Source: Bacteroidota bacterium (GTDB taxonomy: Bacteria; Bacteroidota; Bacteroidia; NS11-12g; UBA9320). Taken from it: a stretch of DNA of 46,873 nucleotides. Location: contig JABIUV010000039.1 in the NCBI GenBank assembly GCA_018700895.1, forward strand, positions 1 through 46,873, given 5' to 3'. Shown piece after piece: positions 16,214 to 24,540 of the stretch (position 1 is the first letter of the stretch; each line of letters begins with the position of its first letter). A program made the position numbers and the translations under genes. The notes beneath the pieces are model-generated. The model was given only the letters and a program-made list of their open reading frames with translations. It ran no database searches and was not told the DNA's origin.

Positions 16214-16741
16214 TCTGCCTTTAGCCTGCAGATAGCGATTTATGGCTATTACAATAAACCAAGCAATTATGCTTTTTATAATAGCTCCAGGCAAAAGCTC
16301 TATGACTACTTTTAACGGGCTCGAAGCAGATCCGCCGTGGTAAAACATCACTAACACACCTAATGCTACAATGACAGCGTGTATCGCTCCAAAATACAGT
16401 AGGTCGTGCTTATGCTGACTTGGTGTTGGAATAAAAGCAGCTAGGGAAAAGCCTGTAAAAAAACCTAGCGGCCAAGAGCTGAAGTACTCCCATCCCGCAC
16501 CACCATTAAATACGGGTACTCCCACAATTCCCAAAGCCAAATACATACCTATCATTCCTAGCCTGAACCTTATGGGCAGATAATATTACGCTAAGCATAC
16601 TGCTAAGGTCTGTAGGGTGAATGAAATGGAGTAAACTACATATAAATCCACCTTGGCACCCAAAGTGAGGAGCAACAAAAAAGCACCCGCTAATAGCAGG
16701 TGCTTTAATGTAAATGGTGAAGTCGTCTTATTTTTGAGCAT
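16205..16741 (-). pseudogene. bioY: Biotin transporter BioY (S component), interrupted by one in-frame TAA
   Basis: An ATG at 16741-16739, inside the end of the DUF4197 gene, opens a frame whose first 51 residues include KHLLLAGAFLLLLTLGAKVD and SFTLQTLAVCLA. It then meets TAA at 16588-16586. The same frame continues with YYLPIRFRLGMIGMYLALGI, then GVPVFNGGAGW and the rest of a BioY protein, to TGA at 16207-16205. With the stop replaced, the product would be 178 residues, a normal BioY length. QTLAV and GVPVFxGG are family signatures. BioY is the membrane S unit that captures biotin, alone or with an ECF energy module. A Met at 16555 could give only the last 116 residues. A terminator hairpin overlaps codons 12-23. 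Confidence 0.78.
16675..16706 (-). terminator. Terminator hairpin after DUF4197, inside the bioY frame
   Basis: On the minus strand AAAGCACCTGC pairs with GCGGGTGCTTT across a TATTA loop (11 bp, one T-G wobble) and is followed by more T. It begins 22 bases after the DUF4197 stop. It also lies within the first codons of bioY, so it could act as an attenuator for bioY. Confidence 0.8.
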
Positions 16742-17456
16742 CGGCGTAGCCAAATACTTTTTTAAGCAAAGGGGTAATACGAGCTACGGGATTAGCACGT
16801 ATCTTATCTTCCTCTTGGTTTATCTGGTTGAAGAGAGCCGTCATTGCATTATCCGTTACGTACTCATTCAAGTCTGTTTTTACACTTTTACCCATTACGG
16901 TATTGTAGGCACTTGTTACTTTAGTCCAAGGGTCATTGATATTAACCTTGTCTAAAGAGTTTTTGATTACCGGCGTAAACTTACTCTTGAGTTGAGCCGA
17001 GGTTGTACGTTTTAAGTATTCTGTTCCTGCACCCTTCCCTCCAGTTACTATACCTATAGCATCAGTGATACTCATGGATTTGATAGCATTCACAAAAATT
17101 GGTTTTGCCTCAGCCATTGCGTTTTCAGCTCCTTCGTTCATTGCTGTTTCTACTTTGGTAAGGTATGGAGATGCTAGTGCATTTGTAATTGGGTTTGCTT
17201 TTATCTTAGTTACTGCATCTTGAACTTCAGAAGGTATTAAAATTTTGTAAGCCGCATTTTTTAAGAAGCCTCCTTTCTGTCCGAGTGCTGAAGTGCCCGA
17301 AAGTACTCCTTTTTCCAATGCTTGTTTTAGTCCTGACGCTGCTTCGCTTTGAGTGATGGAGGGCGATGTCCCTCCTGTAGATGCGAGTAAGTCTAATAAC
17401 TCATCACACGACGACATCGAGAACACTACTATTAGACCTAAAATCAATTTTTTCAT
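16728..17456 (-). CDS. DUF4197 family lipoprotein
   Basis: The 242-residue protein has a lipoprotein signal (MKKLILGLIVVFSMSSC, lipid-anchored Cys17). The body is mostly helical and rich in Ala, Lys and Thr. It contains SEAASGLKQALEKGVLSGT, a pattern typical of DUF4197, with ITDAIGIVTGGKGAGTEYLK further on. Function is unknown; the family occurs in Bacteroidota and Proteobacteria, usually as a lone envelope gene. A TATTTTTG promoter element lies about 40 bases upstream and a strong terminator lies downstream. Its last codons overlap the start of the interrupted bioY. Confidence 0.82.
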   Translation of the reverse strand: MKKLILGLIVVFSMSSCDELLDLLASTGGTSPSITQSEAASGLKQALEKGVLSGTSALGQKGGFLKNAAYKILIPSEVQDAVTKIKANPITNALASPYLTKVETAMNEGAENAMAEAKPIFVNAIKSMSITDAIGIVTGGKGAGTEYLKRTTSAQLKSKFTPVIKNSLDKVNINDPWTKVTSAYNTVMGKSVKTDLNEYVTDNAMTALFNQINQEEDKIRANPVARITPLLKKVFGYADAQK

Positions 17457-17494
17457 TTGATTATTTGTTTTGTTGATTGTAGTAAAATATCGTT

Positions 17495-17502
17495 CAAAAA
17501 TA
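17495..17502 (-). promoter_or_regulatory. -7 promoter element for the DUF4197 gene
   Basis: TATTTTTG on the minus strand matches TAnnTTTG exactly, 38 bases upstream of the ATG at 17456. The -33 region is not clear. Confidence 0.4.
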
Positions 17503-17513
17503 GTGCCGAATGA

Positions 17514-20441
17514 TTACGGGAGCAGGAAACTCTCATAAATAACATCCATAATATTTGTCCTAACTCCAGTTCTAATCAATTTTTTGTTTTCTTGTGTAGG
17601 ATATACCCTATTACTCAAAAACACGTAAACCAAGTCATACTTAGGGTCTACCCACACCATTGTACCTGTAAAACCAGTATGCCCGAAGCATAAGGTAGAC
17701 GCTCTATCCGAAGCAGGATTTACCTTCTTACGATTCATCTCTGGCTTATCCCAGCCTATTCCTCGGCGAGAATCACTGTGATGTTTCTTGGTAAACTCTG
17801 CGATTGTCTCTTTTTTTAGATACTGAACGTTATTGTAAACTCCGTCATTCAGTAACATTTGCATTAAGGCCGCAAGGGATTGTGCATTGCCAAACAAGCC
17901 CGCGTGACCACTTATACCTCCTAGCATAGCTGCTGCTGGGTCGTGCACGTTACCGTGTACCAGTCCTTTTCGCATATCTGGACTTATAGATGTAGGTACG
18001 ATATCACTCTGCTCAAATTTATCCAATGGTAAAAATGTAAGCCTATCTATGCCCATAGGGTCGTAGAACGCCCCATTCACAAAATCACTAAAATCTGTTC
18101 CCACTACATTTTCGATGAGTTCTTTCATCAATATCATGCCCAAGTCGCTGTACTTGTACTTGCCTTTAGTACCCATTTCTGACTCATATATGCGTTCCAT
18201 TATGACTTGCTTGTAGGTATCTAAGATATACAATCCGTTGCCTACATATATGGTGTGCACATCCGTTGGTTTGCTGGCATATATGGAGTCATAGACTTGC
18301 TCATCTTCTATGGTTTCTTTGTAAAATGGTATCCAACTTTTAAGCCCCGCTCTATGCTCCAATACCGCCCGTATGGTCATATTTTCTTTGTTTGTTCCCA
18401 CCAACTCTGGCAAGTACTTCGACATTTTATCGTCTAAGGTGAGCTGCCCATCTTCTACCAGTTTCATAATCGTGATAGTTGTAGCTGCTACTTTGGTGAT
18501 GCTGGCCAGGTCGTACAAATCTGTTATCTGTACTTTTTGGCTGCTGTTAAAAGTGTGCTTACCAAAACTTTTGTTGTACACTGTTCTTCCATTTTTGGCG
18601 ACTAGTACTTGACAACCCGGTGTTGCACCATTGGCTATAGCGTCGTTAGCTATCTTATCAATCTTTTTTAGGCGAGCACTGCTCATTCCTACTTCTTCAG
18701 GCAAGGCCGCATTTAGTTCTCCCGAGGAAAAGGTATTTATACCCATTGTAGCGACATAATCATCTCCTACAGAAACGGGTAGTGTACCATTCACTCCTAT
18801 TACGCCATACACCGCCTCGGCTGCCTTAACTTGATGTGCCTTGGTATCCTCATAGGCTACCAATACTGAACTTTGCGTTCCGAATTTTTTTAAGTTATAG
18901 GGATTTCCAAAATCTACCAGTAATGTATTGCTTTGTGCACCGATAGATGAAATAAACGCAGCTGCCTGTCCTGTTACCCCAAAATTGGGTGGATACTTAC
19001 TCGTATTATGCAAGGACACGATAGTCATATCATAGTTTGCAATGCTTGCTTTCAATTTGTTAAAATCTGCCGTAGTTGCGTTTTTATTGATAGCAACCGT
19101 TTTTACATTTCCTAGTTTACTTAATTCACTTTGAAAAGTGCTTTTAACCCCTTTTCCTATCGCAATAGAGAGCACGCTTTTCTCCTCATCTCTGTTAATA
19201 GGCAATAAGCTAGCATTATCCTTTACCAAACACATCGTTTGCTCTACGAGCTGATAGTTGATATGTTTTGCTTCTGTTGTGTTAAGATCCTTTTCTACGC
19301 CATACTCATTATGTGGTTCCCACTCGTGTAGGCCCATTGCATGTTTGTAGTTAAGTATTTTGTGCACTTTATCCCATACGTATTCCTCACTAAGGCGTCC
19401 ATCTTCCATTGCTTTCCTGATAAGACGTTTCGCCTTTGGGATGTCGCCAGGAGCAAGTAATACATCATTTCCAGCCATAAGAGCCTTTAGCTCAAGCTCA
19501 CCGTCCGGATGAAACTTTGCAACACCTTGCATATTGAGAGCATCAGTAAAAGACAAGCCAGTAAAGCCCATCTCACGTCTGAGTATTCCGTTAATCGCTT
19601 TATCCGATATACTTACGGCAATGTTTTTACGGTCATCTATTGCAGGTATATATAGGTGGGCTGTCATTACGGACATTACACCCATTTGAGTAAGGTATTG
19701 AAACGGCTGAAACTCCACTTCGCGTAATCGCTCCAAACTATGATTGATTACAGGTAAATCTTTATGTGAATCTACATCTGTATCGCCGTGACCCGGAAAG
19801 TGCTTGGCACAAGCAATCACTCCAGCATCTTGCATACCACTGGCATACGCCCAACCTTTGTTACATACATTCTTTGGATCTTCGCCAAATGAGCGATAGT
19901 TTATCACAGGATTGTTGGGGTTATTATTGACGTCTATCACTGGGGCAAAATTGACATGAATACCCATTCGCTTGCATTGACGACCTATCTCTTTGCCCAT
20001 GTTGTAAATAACCTCTTCGTTTTGGATACCACCCAATCCTAGTTGATACGGATATGCTATGGTATTGGATAATCGCATGGCAAGTCCCCACTCACCATCT
20101 ATAGCAACGAGCATTTTGGTTTTACTCATTTGCTGAAACTTATTAGTCAGCTTCACTTGATCCGTAGGATTACCCTTAAAGAAAATAACGCCACCTACCT
20201 GATGTTCTTCTATAGTACGTTGTACAGCTGCTAAATGCTTGGCTCCGTAGGTTGGCCTTACCTCTATCATAAATAGCTGAGCCAATCGCTCATCTACCGA
20301 TAGAGAATCAAAGGTAGTTTCGGCCCACGTGTTGCTATGTGATTGCTCTTTAACACTGGGAGGACCAAATAATTCTGAAGTAGAAAATATAAGCAGTAAT
20401 AAAACTGTAAGTGTATTTCTTGTCATTTTGTATATAAGCAT
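17514..20441 (-). CDS. GH3 glycosidase/class C beta-lactamase-like fusion protein
   Basis: The protein has about 975 residues from ATG 20441; an ATG at 20426 also gives a signal peptide (NTLTVLLLLIFSTSELFG). Residues ~40-365 form a glycoside hydrolase family 3 domain close to NagZ. It has KHFPGHGDTDVDSHKDLP at 213-230 and the probable nucleophile Asp300 in SFTDALNMQG. Residues ~400-570 are a GH3 C-terminal sandwich. Residues ~585-975 form a serine beta-lactamase/PBP-like domain with the SxxK motif SITK (Ser647, Lys650) and a later YSDLG motif. Such fusions are known in Bacteroidota and probably trim peptidoglycan fragments outside the inner membrane; substrate specificity is not shown here. 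Confidence 0.9.
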   Translation of the reverse strand: MLIYKMTRNTLTVLLLLIFSTSELFGPPSVKEQSHSNTWAETTFDSLSVDERLAQLFMIEVRPTYGAKHLAAVQRTIEEHQVGGVIFFKGNPTDQVKLTNKFQQMSKTKMLVAIDGEWGLAMRLSNTIAYPYQLGLGGIQNEEVIYNMGKEIGRQCKRMGIHVNFAPVIDVNNNPNNPVINYRSFGEDPKNVCNKGWAYASGMQDAGVIACAKHFPGHGDTDVDSHKDLPVINHSLERLREVEFQPFQYLTQMGVMSVMTAHLYIPAIDDRKNIAVSISDKAINGILRREMGFTGLSFTDALNMQGVAKFHPDGELELKALMAGNDVLLAPGDIPKAKRLIRKAMEDGRLSEEYVWDKVHKILNYKHAMGLHEWEPHNEYGVEKDLNTTEAKHINYQLVEQTMCLVKDNASLLPINRDEEKSVLSIAIGKGVKSTFQSELSKLGNVKTVAINKNATTADFNKLKASIANYDMTIVSLHNTSKYPPNFGVTGQAAAFISSIGAQSNTLLVDFGNPYNLKKFGTQSSVLVAYEDTKAHQVKAAEAVYGVIGVNGTLPVSVGDDYVATMGINTFSSGELNAALPEEVGMSSARLKKIDKIANDAIANGATPGCQVLVAKNGRTVYNKSFGKHTFNSSQKVQITDLYDLASITKVAATTITIMKLVEDGQLTLDDKMSKYLPELVGTNKENMTIRAVLEHRAGLKSWIPFYKETIEDEQVYDSIYASKPTDVHTIYVGNGLYILDTYKQVIMERIYESEMGTKGKYKYSDLGMILMKELIENVVGTDFSDFVNGAFYDPMGIDRLTFLPLDKFEQSDIVPTSISPDMRKGLVHGNVHDPAAAMLGGISGHAGLFGNAQSLAALMQMLLNDGVYNNVQYLKKETIAEFTKKHHSDSRRGIGWDKPEMNRKKVNPASDRASTLCFGHTGFTGTMVWVDPKYDLVYVFLSNRVYPTQENKKLIRTGVRTNIMDVIYESFLLP

Positions 20442-20552
20442 ACTAATAGTTGTACTTAGGAACAAAATAGCTGATAAAAGCCTGAAAATGAGTTAAGAAG
20501 ATACGCTTACTTATAAACGCACGTGTGCTGTATAATGTACAACATTTCGTTC

Positions 20553-21644
20553 TTAAGCGATCTGGGGACTTCCCAGCTTTCTAAGAAACACAAGATGAGA
20601 AATAAATGCTTCTCTGAATGTGTTAAACTCTTGATAGTTGATACCGTGTTTGAGAGCGGTTTCTTTTACTATCTCATATAATTTTGGATAGTGGGCGTGT
20701 GATATATTTGGGAATAGGTGATGAATCACTTGGTAATTCAACCCGCCACAGTACCACGTCAACGCTTTGTTTTTTACTGCAAAGTCAAATGTGTTATGTA
20801 TTTGATGTACAGTCCACTCATCTTCACTTGTTCCGTCAAATTTATCGTGGTTAGATAAGTCAAACTTATCTACTACATGAGCCAACGAGAAGATTACTGC
20901 CAAAATCCACCCTGCTACAAACTCTACTACGAAAGCACCTATTAGCACTTGCCACAAGCTGAAGTCTAACACAAGCGTAGGTATGACAATCATATAGGCG
21001 ATGAATATCAGTTTGAAGAAAACCATTTCTCCATACTCTTTTACTATCGCAAATCCTTTTGCCTTGTTCAATCCTTTTTTGCGGTACTCGCCATATTTTG
21101 TAAAGTCAGCAAAGAACCAACCTAGTGTTAAAAAGCCATAAAAAAGAGCCCAGTATACGTGTTGAAACTTGTGAATCTTGTTACGTGGAGCATCTTTGGT
21201 AAAACGGAATAACCCCTTACCGTGCACATCCTCATCGTGCTCATATATATTCGTATAAGTGTGGTGCAGTCTGTTATGCTGGTTTATCCAATTGTTAGAA
21301 CTTACACCGAGTATATCTGCTGTGTGTCCGAATATTTTATTTACCGTTTTGTTTTTAGAAAATGAACCGTGATTTGCATCATGCATCAGTCCCATTCCGA
21401 TTCCCGCTTTAGCCAATCCCATTAGTACGCAAGTGAGTAATATCGCCCACCAAGACATCCCTAAAAATAAGATTGAAAAATAAGCTCCAAAGAAACTTAC
21501 CAAGAGGATTACTGCTTTTACTTTGAGTGATGGGGTAGCAAATTTTGAGATTTTAGATTCTCTGAAATACTTCTCTACATTGGATCTTAGTTCACGACTA
21601 AAATCTGTGGCTAACTTGAATTTTGGTAAAACAATGTTTGTCAT
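20553..21644 (-). CDS. Membrane fatty acid desaturase (acyl-CoA/lipid desaturase)
   Basis: The 363-residue integral membrane di-iron desaturase has the three histidine boxes: HDANHG at 88-93, HNRLHH at 123-128 and a third near residue 310 in YQVIHHLFPNISHAHY. Four hydrophobic stretches surround the boxes. Members of this family insert double bonds in membrane lipid acyl chains and help adjust fluidity in the cold. I chose the ATG at 21644 over TTG at 21653. A TACCTTTG promoter element ends 6 bases before this ATG. It lies 16 bases downstream of the OstA-like gene. Confidence 0.92.
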   Translation of the reverse strand: MTNIVLPKFKLATDFSRELRSNVEKYFRESKISKFATPSLKVKAVILLVSFFGAYFSILFLGMSWWAILLTCVLMGLAKAGIGMGLMHDANHGSFSKNKTVNKIFGHTADILGVSSNNWINQHNRLHHTYTNIYEHDEDVHGKGLFRFTKDAPRNKIHKFQHVYWALFYGFLTLGWFFADFTKYGEYRKKGLNKAKGFAIVKEYGEMVFFKLIFIAYMIVIPTLVLDFSLWQVLIGAFVVEFVAGWILAVIFSLAHVVDKFDLSNHDKFDGTSEDEWTVHQIHNTFDFAVKNKALTWYCGGLNYQVIHHLFPNISHAHYPKLYEIVKETALKHGINYQEFNTFREAFISHLVFLRKLGSPQIA

Positions 21645-21650
21645 GGAGTG

Positions 21651-21658
21651 CAAAGGTA
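21651..21658 (-). promoter_or_regulatory. -7 promoter element abutting the desaturase start
   Basis: TACCTTTG on the minus strand matches TAnnTTTG exactly and ends 6 bases before the ATG. Transcription would start at or next to the start codon. Confidence 0.5.
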
Positions 21659-21660
21659 TT

Positions 21661-23172
21661 CTAATTTAAAAAACTGAATTTTTTAGGTCGCATTTTATCT
21701 TTCCACTTGAAACCGGGCAAGCGACTCTTATCACCCAGAAACTTCTCCAAGGGATAAAATGTCGCCTTGGGCTTATTCTTGAAAACGATGGTGCTAATTC
21801 GATTGGTCGTATCAATGTGGATGACCATACGGCCACAAAGCACATCATTCACACCGCTATACTGGGTGCTATCCTCGCGAGCATAGTACACGCTCTGGCC
21901 GTTGCCGTCTACCTCTACGCGGTTTATTCTCCCTTTTGTGAAATAAGCGTCTATCCGCTTGCCTTTTATCTGATTGAATAACCCATTGGGGTCTTTTTCT
22001 ATCACAAATCCATTTTTATATGCCTCCAGATGTTCTAGCCCATCTTGATTTCGGAATACTACAATGGTGTCACCCGTTATTTGGTTACTATCGGTCCATA
22101 GTATAGGGTCGGTATAAAAGGATATGGTGCTATCTGTAAAATTGTAAACCATAGAATCGGCTACGGCTTGCAAATCACTTTTGTAGGCTCTTACCTTTCG
22201 GTAGGCGTTAAGCACGCGTTTCTGATTATTTGTGGTGTCTGCTATATCTAGAAAAGTGTCTGCCTTGAGATAAAAAGAATCTCCGTCTATGTTTTTGATA
22301 GCCATAGGCTCACCCGTAATCAGTGTAAGCTTGCTCAGTCGCTCGTACTTCCCGTATTGCCCGAGTATTGTAATCTGCTCCACGGTGTCTATCATCTTTA
22401 GGTTACCAAAGGCCTCACCTAAGCCTGTATTTCGGTAATACATCATACTGTCGGCTATTAGCTTATTGCTCTCGCCTTGTATATATGCTCCTTTGCTAAA
22501 TTGAGAGATATTAGTTCCTGTATTGTACCATCCGTATTGACAATAGATGGTATTCTCTTCACTGCGTATGTACGTTGGTCCAAGAAATGTGGCCAATTTA
22601 GAAACGGTATTGTACTTCAGTGTGTCGCTATCCATAGTATACTCAGGATTAGACAGTTTTACCGAATCTTTGAAAAATAGTTCTTTGCTACGTGAGAAGT
22701 AGGTGCCTCGCTGGCTGTACAGCGTATCTTCACCATTCACGGTAGTTCCTCCGGTGGTATAGTAGCCTACTTTATCTACCATATCATAATTAAGTTGCTG
22801 GGTGGTAAGCACCATTTTGCCATCCGAGAGTTTCACATCTTTACTTACTTTGGCTAGTCGTGTCTCGCCATCATATTCTAGGTATCCTCCCCACAAGTCA
22901 AGCGTATCTTTTTGGCGAATGTAAATTTTGCCAAAGGCTTCTATCCTATTTACTTCCTCATAAAAGTAGGCACTATCGCAGTCCATGAGCATCTCATCCT
23001 GCTTAAAACGTACACTACCTCGGCATATCTGATAACGGCCACGCTCCTGGTTATACACAAGCTCGTCTGTACTTAATATTTCTATTTTAGTCTGACCGCT
23101 GCTTACTTGAGTTTGGGCTAGAGCAGCGATACTCGCAATGCCAAAAAGATATAAGAATGCAGCTCTAAGCAT
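21661..23172 (-). CDS. OstA/LptA-like LPS-transport family protein
   Basis: The 503-residue protein begins with a signal peptide (MLRAAFLYLFGIASIAALAQ). The body consists of repeated short beta strands typical of the OstA-like N-terminal jellyroll domain (ELVYNQERGRYQICRGSVRF, then YDGETRLAKVSKDV and YDMVDKVGYYTTGGTTVNG). In LptA and the N-domain of LptD this fold carries lipopolysaccharide across the periplasm. I see no LptD barrel, so it is longer than LptA but not LptD. I chose ATG 23172 over TTG 23187. The gene is upstream of the desaturase on the same strand. Confidence 0.85.
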   Translation of the reverse strand: MLRAAFLYLFGIASIAALAQTQVSSGQTKIEILSTDELVYNQERGRYQICRGSVRFKQDEMLMDCDSAYFYEEVNRIEAFGKIYIRQKDTLDLWGGYLEYDGETRLAKVSKDVKLSDGKMVLTTQQLNYDMVDKVGYYTTGGTTVNGEDTLYSQRGTYFSRSKELFFKDSVKLSNPEYTMDSDTLKYNTVSKLATFLGPTYIRSEENTIYCQYGWYNTGTNISQFSKGAYIQGESNKLIADSMMYYRNTGLGEAFGNLKMIDTVEQITILGQYGKYERLSKLTLITGEPMAIKNIDGDSFYLKADTFLDIADTTNNQKRVLNAYRKVRAYKSDLQAVADSMVYNFTDSTISFYTDPILWTDSNQITGDTIVVFRNQDGLEHLEAYKNGFVIEKDPNGLFNQIKGKRIDAYFTKGRINRVEVDGNGQSVYYAREDSTQYSGVNDVLCGRMVIHIDTTNRISTIVFKNKPKATFYPLEKFLGDKSRLPGFKWKDKMRPKKFSFLN

Positions 23173-23184
23173 GTGTGTAGGTGA

Positions 23185-23192
23185 CAAAATTA
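23185..23192 (-). promoter_or_regulatory. -7 promoter element for the OstA-like gene
   Basis: TAATTTTG on the minus strand matches TAnnTTTG exactly, 12 bases before the ATG at 23172. The implied leader is only a few bases. Confidence 0.4.
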
Positions 23193-23226
23193 ACTTTATG
23201 TTTGTTACTTAATTATCGCAAACATC

Positions 23227-24540
23227 GTGCTGCAAACTGTAAAGTCATTCATCATCGAACACAAACTGTTTGATAAATCAGACCAAATGGGCTTGGCTAT
23301 AAGCGGGGGCAAAGATTCTGTGTGTATGGCTCACATCCTCCAAGCTTTGGAAATACCCTTTGTGATGATTCACATCAACTTCCAGCTGCGTGGTGATGAG
23401 AGTGATGGCGATGCTCTTTTTGTGCAAATGCTAGGAGCACAATTGACCTACTGTAAGGCCGTGTTTACAAAGGTGATAGATACACAAGCTTACGCAGCGG
23501 AGCATAAGGTCAATACCCAACTAGCTGCCCGAGATATCCGTTATGATTATTTTGAGGAATTACGCGACAAGGGTATCATCACCAAGCTTATTACAGCACA
23601 TCATCAGAGTGATATGGTGGAGACTTTTTTCATAAACCTTCAAAGACAAGCAGGAATAAATGGACTAAAGAGTATACCGATAAAACGCGATTTTATTGTT
23701 CGTCCCTTCTTAGCTGTGAATAGCGAGGCTATAGTAGATTATCTTGAACAAAATAACATTGACTACCGCAGCGATAGCTCCAATAACAGCAATAAGTACA
23801 CCCGCAATACTTGGCGAAATATACTACTGCCTCAACTCAAAGAACATGTGCCTGAGATAGAACAAAATGTAGTAAGTGCTATTCACCAACTACAACAAGA
23901 AAATGAAGTGCTCTCTTGGCTACTGAAAGAGAAAATTGACGCATTAGCGACCTCCATTAAAAACTCATTGCACATTGATAGTGAGACACTTGCAACTTAT
24001 CCACAAGCGACCGTATTTTTGTATCGTATAGTAGACAAGTATGGATTTAACTTTGCCCAGTGCCTACAAATTTTGGATAAAAACACCAAGGTAGGAGCCA
24101 CCTTTTATTCCAATTCACATCAGCTATTGGTAGACCGTAAAGCCTTTATACTAGAGCCTATAACCGAAAGAACGACGCATACTCTTACAGTCACGGGAGT
24201 AGGTGTTTATAAACTCGATGGGCAGGAGCTTACCGTTGCTGAAATAAACCAAACGGAGTTTAACTCAAACCAAAAGGAGGAAACAGTAAGTATCCCAAGT
24301 AGTCTATTTCCACTCATCCTAAGATTTTGGCAAGAGGGTGATCGCATACAGCCATTGGGGATGACGGGTAGCAAGCTGCTCAGCGACTTTTTTATCGACC
24401 AAAAAATAAACAACTCTGAGAAGCACACTGTCCCACTCTTGTGCAAAGACAGTGAAGTCCTGTGGGTATGCGGCCATCGCATATCTGATAAAATAAAAGT
24501 GCGAAATGACGAGTTAGTGTATAAACTCACACTCGCATGA
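23227..24540 (+). CDS. tilS: tRNA(Ile)-lysidine synthase
   Basis: The 437-residue protein converts C34 of tRNA-Ile(CAU) to lysidine, changing its reading from AUG to AUA. The PP-loop ATP-pyrophosphatase motif LAISGGKDSVCMAHIL is at about 22-37. The catalytic domain continues with LITAHHQSDMVETFFINL, whose His and Asp are conserved. The C-terminal TilS domain has the signature IQPLGMTGSKLLSDFFIDQKI split near SGNR-type PCI motifs. Length is normal. The start is GTG. The gene ends with an ATGA overlap with the GldM-like gene. Confidence 0.95.
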   Translation: MLQTVKSFIIEHKLFDKSDQMGLAISGGKDSVCMAHILQALEIPFVMIHINFQLRGDESDGDALFVQMLGAQLTYCKAVFTKVIDTQAYAAEHKVNTQLAARDIRYDYFEELRDKGIITKLITAHHQSDMVETFFINLQRQAGINGLKSIPIKRDFIVRPFLAVNSEAIVDYLEQNNIDYRSDSSNNSNKYTRNTWRNILLPQLKEHVPEIEQNVVSAIHQLQQENEVLSWLLKEKIDALATSIKNSLHIDSETLATYPQATVFLYRIVDKYGFNFAQCLQILDKNTKVGATFYSNSHQLLVDRKAFILEPITERTTHTLTVTGVGVYKLDGQELTVAEINQTEFNSNQKEETVSIPSSLFPLILRFWQEGDRIQPLGMTGSKLLSDFFIDQKINNSEKHTVPLLCKDSEVLWVCGHRISDKIKVRNDELVYKLTLA

